12,251 bases of DNA from Hyphomicrobiales bacterium (GTDB lineage Bacteria; Pseudomonadota; Alphaproteobacteria; Rhizobiales; Aestuariivirgaceae). The notes beneath the pieces are model-generated. The model worked only from the letters and a program-made list of their open reading frames with translations, was not told the DNA's origin and ran no database searches. Shown here piece after piece: positions 6,711 through 12,251 of the stretch. The position numbers and the translations under genes were made by a program. The stretch spans positions 1 through 12,251 of the forward strand of contig JAIBJH010000054.1 in assembly GCA_020029455.1 (NCBI GenBank), read 5' to 3'. Each line of letters opens with the position of its first letter. Positions within the stretch are counted from its first letter, which is position 1.

Positions 6711-8687
6711 GCGATAGTTTGTGACCGTGCAGGTCGCAGTCGTCGCCAGCGGCAGCGTGAGCGACGAGCCCACAAGCGTTCCCGCCGTGCAGCTCCAGCC
6801 ATCGAAAGTGTAACCCGCCGGCCCGCTTTCCGAGAGCGTGTAGGAACCAGCCGAGACAGTGGCATTGGTGACTGCGACAGCACCCGTGATATCGGAGATC
6901 GTCGTAGGTCCAGTCGCCGTCAGCGTGAAGCTTGGCACGGCGGATGGTGTCACATCGCCGTCGATCACCTTCACCAGAGTCAAGGTCGCGGCAATATCAT
7001 TGTTGTTAATGGTGCAGGTTGAAGTCTGGCCGGGCGCCAGTGTCAAATTCGACCCGACGAGCGTTCCCGCCGTGCAGGACCAAGCGCTCGCCACATAGCC
7101 GGAAGGTCCGCCCGATTCACTCAGCGCGTAAGTACCTGCATTCACGTTTGCATTGGTGACGGCGGCCGCGCCAGTAACACCTGAAATCGTCGTGGGGCCA
7201 GTAGCGGTGAGCGTCCATGCCGTGACAACCGCCGTTCCGCCATTGTCGTTGGTGACAGTCTTTACCAGCGTGAGAACAGGTGAGATGTCGTTGTTGTTGA
7301 TGGTGCAGGTCGCCGTCTGGCCATAGGCCAATGTCAGATTGCTGCCAACCAGCGTACCCGCCGTGCACGACCAAGCCCCCGCCGTGTAGCCCGTTGGCCC
7401 CGACTCTGAAAGTGCATAGGTCCCGGTCGGCACCGACACGCTCGTAACGGCGGCGCTTCCCGATGCGCCCGATATCGTCGTTGGGCCAGTGCCGGTGAGC
7501 GTCCAAGCGCTCACCGCTTCCGTGCCGCCATTGTCATTGGTTACGGTCTTGACCAGCGTTAGAATGGGCCGCCTGTTGTTGGTGATGGCGCAAGTGATGT
7601 TGGCGCCAGCGCGGATATTGGCGGCCGCAACTGTCACCACAAGCCCGGAGACAGTAGCGCTGAAACTCGCCGGGTTGCCGGAAACGGCAGAGTTGGAATC
7701 TGTGCAGGTCACGGGCGAGGACGTGATGTCCCAGCCTGAAGGCGCCGTCTCCGTCAAAGTCGTGGCTGTGCTGGTGGCAAAGAGAATGCCGGGCGATCCC
7801 GTCACCGCAACACCCGCCGTCACGGTCGTCACAGATGTCGATGTGGTTGTGCTGCTCCACGGGTTGGTGCCGGTGTTGAGGCTGTTGCTGCGGTCGAAAG
7901 TAAATGTGCCCGTGCCGTTGAGCGAGGTCTTCTGCACCGTGAGCAGCGGCGAACGCGTATAGGTCACCGTCTCGATGAAGATGAACTGCTGTGTCGGATT
8001 GGCGACTGTGCTGTTGGCGCCCGAGATGTGGCGCACCGTGAAGGACCGGATCGGCCCCGCGAAAGTCACCGTGACATTGCCCGAACCGTCAGTGATATTC
8101 TGGTTCGTGGAGAGCGCCCGGCCCGTGGCCCCGCTCCAGGTGACGAGGCCGCTGGCAGGCGTACCCGAAGTCGGCAGAATGGTGCTGCCACCGGAATCCA
8201 CAGCGCGGAATTCCACGATATCGTTGAAGGCCGCGCCGAATATGTTGAAGGTAGGGCCGCCATCAATGTCGCCGACAATGACGCTTACATTGTAGACTGG
8301 TTCCGTGAAATTGATGGTGGTCGTGTGATAAGTGCTCTCATCATCGACCGTGGCATTGATTGTGGAGTTGATGTAGCCGGTCGTGCCGTTCGAGGTGGAG
8401 CCGGGTTCAATGGCCAGCGTATTCGGGCCCGCGCCATCGAAGGTTCCGGTGGCGGAGCCCGATGTCGTAACCGTGATCTGGGCCGGCGCCGTGCCATAGG
8501 TCAGTGCATCAGTGCCGCCGGTGCGCAGATTGGTGGCAGGTCTTGTGTTCCAGTCCAGCGTGTCTGCCAGCGCGGCTGGCGCCGCGATCAGGCTTGCAAG
8601 AATGACGATGCCGGCGGCAATAAACTTGTGAAAGCGGCCCGCGGTGCGGACCCCTTGCCCAAGATGAAACAGAATAGCACCCAACAT
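5697..8687 (-). CDS. Large secreted modular protein with tandem prealbumin-like repeats and DUF11 domains
   Basis: About 996 residues from ATG at 8687, preceded by GGGGA at 8 bases; in-frame ATGs at 8696 and 8729 and a TTG at 8819 are alternatives with poorer sites. Even from 8687 the N-region is long (about 22 residues) before the hydrophobic core FIAAGIVILASLIAA and the likely cut ALA/D near 41. Layout: a unique N-terminal beta-rich domain (about 42-248, DTLDWNT to ETVTYT), one prealbumin-like domain (249-374), three tandem 92-97-residue repeats opening LTLVK and ending CTINNND or CTVTN (376-660), another prealbumin-like domain with VQKISTGGTGGPF (662-775), then two DUF11 repeats to the end. 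Each tandem repeat has two cysteines (WSCTAGTL and TCT), suggesting one disulfide each. The last residues are GDIDNP, as in the neighbouring paralogue. No anchor or barrel is visible. Adhesive or matrix function is inference. Confidence 0.88.
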   Translation of the reverse strand: MLGAILFHLGQGVRTAGRFHKFIAAGIVILASLIAAPAALADTLDWNTRPATNLRTGGTDALTYGTAPAQITVTTSGSATGTFDGAGPNTLAIEPGSTSNGTTGYINSTINATVDDESTYHTTTINFTEPVYNVSVIVGDIDGGPTFNIFGAAFNDIVEFRAVDSGGSTILPTSGTPASGLVTWSGATGRALSTNQNITDGSGNVTVTFAGPIRSFTVRHISGANSTVANPTQQFIFIETVTYTRSPLLTVQKTSLNGTGTFTFDRSNSLNTGTNPWSSTTTSTSVTTVTAGVAVTGSPGILFATSTATTLTETAPSGWDITSSPVTCTDSNSAVSGNPASFSATVSGLVVTVAAANIRAGANITCAITNNRRPILTLVKTVTNDNGGTEAVSAWTLTGTGPTTISGASGSAAVTSVSVPTGTYALSESGPTGYTAGAWSCTAGTLVGSNLTLAYGQTATCTINNNDISPVLTLVKTVTNDNGGTAVVTAWTLTATGPTTISGVTGAAAVTNANVNAGTYALSESGGPSGYVASAWSCTAGTLVGSNLTLAPGQTSTCTINNNDIAATLTLVKVIDGDVTPSAVPSFTLTATGPTTISDITGAVAVTNATVSAGSYTLSESGPAGYTFDGWSCTAGTLVGSSLTLPLATTATCTVTNYRIPTFAVQKISTGGTGGPFSFADTGLAGTFSDITTSSAGVATPASPTPLDATFGTAVTITESMSLAWITSGVTCSDANSANTGNTNPVATSATGSVSIAAAANRKGAIITCVFTNAAATPSLAMTKTPNLASVNAAGQTITYSILVSNAGNTTLGPITVSDGLGSVTCPSSGGTTVTSLAVGGNETCSFSYVVPQSVLDNNGGGDGDIDNTASSSATYNGSPVNGSASATVALVIAPGLVIDKSASTAGPVNANDNYTYTFRVRNTGNVTITGIAVNDIFSGYGVPPVPSSEAMFADAAPLGDSTDSIANGSWDSLAPGDEIEFTAGYTVVQGDIDNP
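6708..7562 (-). repeat. Three tandem ~290-bp coding repeats in the large surface protein
   Basis: Repeat units run 7562-7275, 7274-6984 and 6983 to about 6708 on the minus strand (96, 97 and about 92 codons). All share LTLVK, TGPTTIS, G-A-AVT, a YALSES or YTLSES strand, WSCTAGTLVGS and CT(I/V)(N/T)N. Units 1 and 2 are most alike (both LTLVKTVTNDNGGT); unit 3 has LTLVKVIDGDVTP instead. This fits growth by unequal recombination. The fold looks like the SpaA-type prealbumin domain. Confidence 0.85.
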
Positions 8688-8736
8688 ACAAGCCATCCCC
8701 AGAAGCAACGCTGCTGCCGGATAGAACATCCCGGCG

Positions 8737-8754
8737 CGCGGGCCAGAGCCCGCG
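8737..8754. promoter_or_regulatory. 7-bp hairpin in the leader of the large surface-protein gene
   Basis: CGCGGGC (8737-8743) and GCCCGCG (8748-8754) pair perfectly around a 4-base loop. It sits 50 bases upstream of the chosen ATG at 8687, between that gene and the 6S RNA. There is no T tract on either side, so it does not look like a classical terminator; a leader structure is possible. Confidence 0.3.
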
Positions 8755-8834
8755 TGGTGAACATGTCGTAACGAAACAGAGTTAACCGAGCCTAAACGGC
8801 AGGTTGAGCCGCATTGCAAACGGCTGAGGAAAGG

Positions 8835-9000
8835 AAGTGGCGACCCGCGAAACCGTGGGCAACATGCGATCCCGGGTCCCTACTTGCGTAGGTGGGCGCC
8901 GTGTGCGCCAGGCCAGGGCCCGGAACAGGGACAGCTCCCGATAGAATCGTTTATAGGCCCCAGGGAATTGTGTTCCTGCACGAGAGCCGCAGTATCGCCG
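8835..9000 (-). ncRNA. ssrS: 6S RNA (ssrS)
   Basis: On the minus strand the gap between the permease and surface-protein genes folds as a long, interrupted rod about 165 nt long, as expected for 6S RNA, which binds housekeeping RNA polymerase by mimicking an open promoter. Closing pairs read directly from sequence: GGCGA (8999-8995) with TCGCC (8843-8839), CGTG (8982-8979) with CACG (8857-8854), AACA (8974-8971) with TGTT (8864-8861). Farther in, CGATTCT (8949-8943) can pair with GGGATCG (8873-8867, with G-U pairs), and a CCTAC-GCAA-GTAGG hairpin (8892-8879) lies near the tip. The text CCCTGGGGCC, ATCGGGAGCTGTCCC and GGCCTGGCGCACACGGC agrees with what I remember of rhizobial 6S RNAs. Position on the zapA side of the cyclo-ligase gene, same strand, also fits. 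Exact ends are approximate. Confidence 0.85.
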
Positions 9001-9001
9001 G

Positions 9002-9028
9002 GAGCTATCTAAGCCTGTCTCTTGTCAA
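9002..9028 (-). promoter_or_regulatory. Candidate promoter of the 6S RNA
   Basis: A perfect TTGACA (9028-9023) starts 12 bases after the permease stop. The best -10 with workable spacing is TAGCTC (9007-9002, 15-base spacer), which is weak; a better TTAGAT (9012-9007) is too close. Start would be near 8996, matching the 5' side of the closing stem. Confidence 0.35.
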
Positions 9029-9039
9029 TTACTACCCCA

Positions 9040-9897
9040 TTACGAGGACCTGAGAAACGGCAGCTTTCTGAACAGTGTCAGGGCAGCACCCGTGAGCGCC
9101 ATCACCGGCAGCACCATGATAATCGTAGCGGCCGAGAAATTGCCCCACTCGTGTGATTCAGCGCCCGCCGCCGCCTCTTTGATGGACATCTGCCCCATGA
9201 GGAATGGTGGCAGCGTCAAGGCGTTATCGGAGGTAAGGAAAACGGCAAGGATGTACTCATTCCAGCACAGCACGAAAACAATCGCGCCAATTGCAAAGAG
9301 TCCTCCCGCCACCATGGGCACGACGATGGAGCGGAAGATCAGGAAGTTCGAAGCACCTTCAAGCAATGCCGCATCCTCTTGCTCACTGCGCTTGAGCCCG
9401 ATGACCGGTAAGCAAAGCCACGCTACCACCGGAACGTGAACCGCCGCATAAACTAGAATGAGCAGCGCCTTGGTGTCCAGCACGTCGAAAACTTTTGCCA
9501 TCACATAGATGGGTAGCGCCACAACGAGTGGCGGCAGGATGCGCGTTGCGATCATTGCAGGAATGACGAACCTGCCTTGAAGCCACCAATGCTGGGACGG
9601 CAGCCGCGTGGCGCCATAGACCAGCATGGTGCCGGAGATGAGCGCCAGCGCCGCCGCCGTCAGTGCAATGAAGAAGGAATTGGCGAAGCGCCAGTAGAAG
9701 CCATCCTGCGCCTCGAACAGGATGAAGCGCCAGGCTCGAAAGTCTGGAATAAAATCGACATAAGGAATGTAGCGCGGACCGTTGATGAAATCCGGATCGG
9801 TCTTAAGCGACGTCAGCAACATCCAGTAGAGCGGGAACAGACACACGAGGCTCCACAGGACTAGTATTGCAAAGCGTACAAATGGAAAACGGCCCAT
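9040..9897 (-). CDS. Carbohydrate ABC transporter permease, MalG type (orphan)
   Basis: A 285-residue inner-membrane protein of the CUT1 sugar-import permease family. Six hydrophobic segments are visible (about 8-28, 72-95, 110-133, 145-167, 191-221, 253-276). The cytoplasmic EAA loop that docks on the ATPase is EQEDAALLEGASNFLIFRSI at 172-191, followed by VVP. The C-terminus TLFRKLPFLR is typical of MalG-like proteins. ATG at 9897 is chosen: AGGTGAT directly precedes it and length is normal. Longer starts at 9948 (whose ATG belongs to the palindromic repeat) and 10002 add residues translated from the repeat. No partner permease, ATPase or binding protein is in this window, so it is either a stray part of a transporter or works with components elsewhere. 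It separates zapA from the 6S RNA. Confidence 0.9.
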   Translation of the reverse strand: MGRFPFVRFAILVLWSLVCLFPLYWMLLTSLKTDPDFINGPRYIPYVDFIPDFRAWRFILFEAQDGFYWRFANSFFIALTAAALALISGTMLVYGATRLPSQHWWLQGRFVIPAMIATRILPPLVVALPIYVMAKVFDVLDTKALLILVYAAVHVPVVAWLCLPVIGLKRSEQEDAALLEGASNFLIFRSIVVPMVAGGLFAIGAIVFVLCWNEYILAVFLTSDNALTLPPFLMGQMSIKEAAAGAESHEWGNFSAATIIMVLPVMALTGAALTLFRKLPFLRSS

Positions 9898-9940
9898 ATC
9901 ACCTGCTGCAGACGAAGGCGTGACTGTACCATAACCCCTT

Positions 9941-10018
9941 TTCTCCATCGGCGGGCCTGACCCGCCGACCCAGTTTTTCCTTGCGCCGGGTGGGCGCATC
10001 AAGTGCGCCCATGGAGAG
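9941..10018. repeat. Three-hairpin palindromic repeat, copy 2
   Basis: A 78-base element from TTCTCCAT (9941-9948) to ATGGAGAG (10011-10018), in the same orientation as the copy at 1974-2052. Arm 1 CGGCGGG/CCCGCCG (9949-9955, 9961-9967) is identical; arm 2 is ACCCAG/CCGGGT (9968-9973, 9986-9991) with one mismatch; arm 3 is a perfect GGGCGCA/TGCGCCC (9992-9998, 10004-10010) whose sequence differs from copy 1 on both sides while still pairing. It fills most of the gap between zapA and the permease and ends 32 bases after the zapA stop, so it may act as terminator for zapA. Confidence 0.85.
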
Positions 10019-10050
10019 TTATTGGACGGTTCGTCCGATGAACACCTTGT

Positions 10051-10395
10051 CTAGCCCACAATCTCTTCCAGCTTCTCAGAGGCAATGTCGAGTGCCTGGC
10101 TGAAGCGGTCTTCCAGCGTCTTGATATGTGTCTGCGCCACATTGCGGCTTTCGCGCAGTACCTGATTGTCGGCTTCCAACGCCTCAAGCTTCTTGGTGGC
10201 TTCCGAGAGCCGGTCCGCCACCATCAGCCCCGCCATCACCAATTGCCGGATGTCACCGATGGCGCCCACGCTCTCACGGATGCGGTTGACTTCCACATCG
10301 AGAAGTTTGGCGAGGTCCCTGAGGTGTTCTTCTTCCCCATCGGGGCATTGCATGGTGTAGGGACGGCCTGCGACCGTGACGACGACATTGGCCAT
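10051..10395 (-). CDS. zapA: Cell division protein ZapA
   Basis: A 114-residue protein of the ZapA family, which binds FtsZ filaments and promotes their bundling at the division ring. Seen are the N-terminal beta-rich head MANVVVTVAGRPYTMQCPDGEEEHL, then RDLAKLLDVEVNRIRES and a GDIRQLVMAGLMVADRL segment typical of the family, and a C-terminal coiled coil rich in E, L and K (about 62-112). ATG at 10395 lies 5 bases after the stop of the DUF4164 gene, so the two form one operon. The 3' flank holds the palindromic repeat in place of the 6S RNA that normally follows zapA in proteobacteria. Confidence 0.93.
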   Translation of the reverse strand: MANVVVTVAGRPYTMQCPDGEEEHLRDLAKLLDVEVNRIRESVGAIGDIRQLVMAGLMVADRLSEATKKLEALEADNQVLRESRNVAQTHIKTLEDRFSQALDIASEKLEEIVG

Positions 10396-10400
10396 TATGC

Positions 10401-10685
10401 TCAGCCCCCGCTGTTTGAATAGAGCACAGCGCGGATGCGGGAGACTGCTGAATCGATCTTTCCTGCCGCCTGTTTGCTCGTGTCCACAAGTTCAGCGGCT
10501 TTGACTCTCACTTGTTCAAGCTCCTTGTCGATGCGTTGCCGGTCGGATGCGAGCGCCGCCGCCTGCGCCTCCGCCGCTTTCATGCGTTTGTCTGCTTCGC
10601 GCCTGTCAGAGACTGCCTTCTCAACAATGTTGAGTGCATTCTCAAAACGCGTCAGTGACGCCTCGAATTTCTTCGCATCTGTCAT
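10401..10685 (-). CDS. DUF4164 family coiled-coil protein
   Basis: A 94-residue protein, almost wholly alpha-helical: KKFEASLTRFENALNIVEKAV, a heptad-like middle rich in A, K, E, R and Q (about 25-75), then KIDSAVSRIRAVLYSN. This matches the small DUF4164 proteins encoded just before zapA in rhizobia; function is not known, though linkage to zapA hints at cell division or envelope work. It is cytoplasmic by composition. ATG at 10685 is the first in frame; the predicted promoter at 10703-10731 leaves only about 10 leader bases, and no strong Shine-Dalgarno is seen. The zapA ATG follows the stop by 5 bases. Confidence 0.85.
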   Translation of the reverse strand: MTDAKKFEASLTRFENALNIVEKAVSDRREADKRMKAAEAQAAALASDRQRIDKELEQVRVKAAELVDTSKQAAGKIDSAVSRIRAVLYSNSGG

Positions 10686-10702
10686 GGTTGGCCTACGGGT
10701 CT

Positions 10703-10731
10703 ATCTAGAACACAGATTCCAAATTCTCAAG
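10703..10731 (-). promoter_or_regulatory. Candidate promoter of the DUF4164-zapA operon
   Basis: CTTGAG (10731-10726), exactly 17 bases, then CTAGAT (10708-10703) on the minus strand, each one base off the alphaproteobacterial consensus CTTGAC-N17-CTATAT. Transcription would start near 10696, giving a very short leader before ATG 10685. Confidence 0.42.
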
Positions 10732-10816
10732 CCCCTTCAAACTGTTGCGTTTGGGCCCTCAAGAACTGCGTCAACTGCGTGGGCGCGTCATCCACAGATT
10801 GGGCTTCTGAGCGCCT

Positions 10817-10844
10817 TTGACAGGAGGATGCCCGGTGTTATCAG
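10817..10844 (+). promoter_or_regulatory. Candidate promoter of transketolase
   Basis: TTGACA (10817-10822), a 16-base spacer, then TATCAG (10839-10844). Start would be near 10851, about 46 bases before the tkt ATG at 10897. With the minus-strand promoter at 10703-10731 this makes the 211-base gap a divergent promoter region. Confidence 0.42.
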
Positions 10845-10896
10845 GACCGCGGAGGCCCGTCCCATGGATATTCAATCATCACCACAAGGAATTGAA

Positions 10897-12251
10897 ATGA
10901 CCGCAGTTTCTCCCCGCATCATGGCCAATGCCATCCGCGCCCTTGCCATGGATGCGGTGCAAAAGGCCAATTCCGGCCACCCCGGAGCGCCAATGGGGCT
11001 TGCCGATGTGGCAACCGTGCTCTTCACGAAATTCCTGAAATTCGACGCCGCAGCCCCCCACTGGCCGGACCGCGACCGATTCATCCTTTCGGCCGGCCAT
11101 GCCTCCATGCTGCTCTATAGCCTGCTCCACCTCACGGGCTACAAGGATATGACCATCGAGCAGCTCAAGAATTTCCGCCAGCTCGGCTCGAAAACCGCAG
11201 GCCACCCGGAATACGGTCACGCTGATGGCATCGAGACCACCACCGGGCCATTGGGCCAGGGTCTTGCCAATGCAGTGGGTTTCGCATTGGCCGAACGCCA
11301 TTTGAACTCCGTCTTCGGTGACGAGTTGGTCAATCACAAGACCTACGTCATTTCGGGCGACGGTTGCCTGATGGAAGGCGTGAGCCAGGAGGCCATTGGC
11401 CTTGCCGGGCATCTCAAACTTTCAAACCTCATCGTCATCTGGGACAACAATAACATCTCCATTGATGGCCGCGTCACTCTCTCCGATTCAACGGATCAGG
11501 AGAAGCGCTTCGAGGCCTCCGGCTGGAAGACCATCCGCTGCGATGGCCTCAACCAGTATTCGGTCGAAGCCGCACTAACTGAAGCCCAGACCTCCGACCG
11601 CCCGGTGCTGATCGCCGCCAAGACCATCATCGGCTTTGGCGCGCCTAACAAGAAGGACTCCTACCAGGCCCACGGCTCGCCGCTGGGTGCTGATGAAATC
11701 GCGCTCGCCCGCAAGGAGCTGCATTGGCCCCACGCGCCCTTCGAAATCCCTGCGGATATTCTCTCCGCCTGGCGAGAGGTCGGCGCGCGCGGTGCCGCAG
11801 CCCGCAAAGATTGGGAAAGTCGCCTTGCTTCTTCAGAACACAAATCCGAATTCAACCGCCGCATATCGGGCGAGCTACCCACTTCCTTAACCACTGCCAT
11901 CACCGACTACAAGAAAGCGCTCGCTGCCAATCCGCCGGCTCTCGCAACGCGCAACTCTTCGCAGAATGCGCTGGACATCATCAACGCCGCTATCCTCGAC
12001 ACCATCGGCGGCTCGGCGGATTTGACCGGCTCCAACAACACCAAGTCCAAGGACATGAAAGTGCTGAACGCCGGCAACTATGCCGGCCGCTATATCCACT
12101 GGGGCATCCGCGAGCATGGTATGGCGGCAGCGCTCAATGGCATGGCGCTCCACGGCGGCGTCATTCCCTATGGCGGCACCTTCTTCTGCTTCACCGATTA
12201 TTGCCGCCCCAGCTTACGCCTCGCTTCGCTTATGGGCATTCGCTCCATCTT
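10897..12251 (+). CDS. tkt: Transketolase, 3' end cut by window edge
   Basis: The frame is open from ATG 10897 to the right edge (451 full codons of a usual 650-670). Transketolase moves two-carbon ketol units between sugar phosphates in the pentose phosphate pathway, or the Calvin cycle, using thiamine diphosphate. Seen: MANAIRALAMDAVQKANSGHPGAP, SAGHASMLLYSLLHLTGY, the donor-site TTTGPLGQGLANAVG, the cofactor motif GDGCLMEG (154-161) ending WDNNNISIDG (182-191), KTIIGFGAPNK, then the start of the pyrimidine-binding domain with GGSADLTGSNNT and HWGIREHGMAA. AAGGA (10886-10890) lies 6 bases before ATG 10897; in-frame ATGs at 10828 and 10864 would add a tail unlike the family. Cytoplasmic and intact as far as it goes. 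Confidence 0.97.
   Translation, partial: MTAVSPRIMANAIRALAMDAVQKANSGHPGAPMGLADVATVLFTKFLKFDAAAPHWPDRDRFILSAGHASMLLYSLLHLTGYKDMTIEQLKNFRQLGSKTAGHPEYGHADGIETTTGPLGQGLANAVGFALAERHLNSVFGDELVNHKTYVISGDGCLMEGVSQEAIGLAGHLKLSNLIVIWDNNNISIDGRVTLSDSTDQEKRFEASGWKTIRCDGLNQYSVEAALTEAQTSDRPVLIAAKTIIGFGAPNKKDSYQAHGSPLGADEIALARKELHWPHAPFEIPADILSAWREVGARGAAARKDWESRLASSEHKSEFNRRISGELPTSLTTAITDYKKALAANPPALATRNSSQNALDIINAAILDTIGGSADLTGSNNTKSKDMKVLNAGNYAGRYIHWGIREHGMAAALNGMALHGGVIPYGGTFFCFTDYCRPSLRLASLMGIRSI

Noticed and set aside
6708..7562. Regular direct repeats considered as CRISPR or noncoding satellite
   Set aside because: The period is about 290 bases, is in frame and encodes repeated protein domains; there are no short identical repeats with unique spacers.
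8028..8771. 247-residue plus-strand frame rich in R, G and D
   Set aside because: It is opposite the signal peptide and N-terminal domain of the large surface protein; no start site or family features.
10879..11412. 177-residue minus-strand frame
   Set aside because: It is antisense to transketolase, which is read unambiguously on the plus strand.
1..12251. Search for a defence, toxin-antitoxin, phage or transposase system
   Set aside because: No nuclease, reverse transcriptase, recombinase, toxin or transposase motifs were seen in any plausible frame; the accessory genes are secreted modular proteins and a transporter subunit.

Overview
The window looks like a chromosomal piece of an alphaproteobacterium, most likely a member of Hyphomicrobiales (Rhizobiales). 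The reasons are the recognisable gene neighbourhood tkt / DUF4164 / zapA / 6S RNA / 5-formyltetrahydrofolate cyclo-ligase / YmdB-type phosphodiesterase / yebC, the GC-rich codon use, and CTTGAC/CTATAT-like promoters. The species cannot be told from sequence alone.

Layout from left to right. Positions 1-739 (minus) hold most of an acetamidase/formamidase-family gene that runs off the left edge. It follows yebC (749-1495, minus) after 9 bases. A small unrecognised gene (1629-1955, plus) diverges from yebC and converges on the ymdB-like phosphodiesterase gene (2085-2906, minus); a 79-base three-hairpin palindromic repeat sits between these convergent ends. The ymdB-like gene overlaps the end of the 5-formyltetrahydrofolate cyclo-ligase gene (2897-3478, minus) by 10 bases. 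Two large secreted modular proteins follow upstream on the same strand (3526-5565 and 5697-8687). They are built from prealbumin-like and DUF11 domains and share a paralogous C-terminal part of about 340 residues. Next come a 6S RNA gene (about 8835-9000, minus), a lone MalG-type ABC permease (9040-9897, minus), a second copy of the palindromic repeat (9941-10018), zapA (10051-10395, minus) and a DUF4164 coiled-coil gene (10401-10685, minus). Divergent from these is the 5' two thirds of transketolase (10897 to the right edge, plus).

How it fits together. In many proteobacteria zapA, ssrS (6S RNA) and the cyclo-ligase gene are direct neighbours. Here zapA and ssrS are separated by an orphan sugar-type permease and a repeat copy, and ssrS and the cyclo-ligase gene by about 5.3 kb of surface-protein genes. 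The simplest reading is that accessory genes were inserted into an otherwise conserved housekeeping cluster. All genes from DUF4164 down to the acetamidase, except the small plus-strand gene, lie on the minus strand, so read-through from 6S RNA into the surface-protein genes is possible.

The most unusual items are the duplicated secreted proteins that both stop at the same residue inside their last DUF11 repeat, the displaced 6S RNA, and the two directly oriented palindromic elements whose third arm differs in sequence but keeps its pairing. No defence system, CRISPR array, tRNA or transposase gene was seen.
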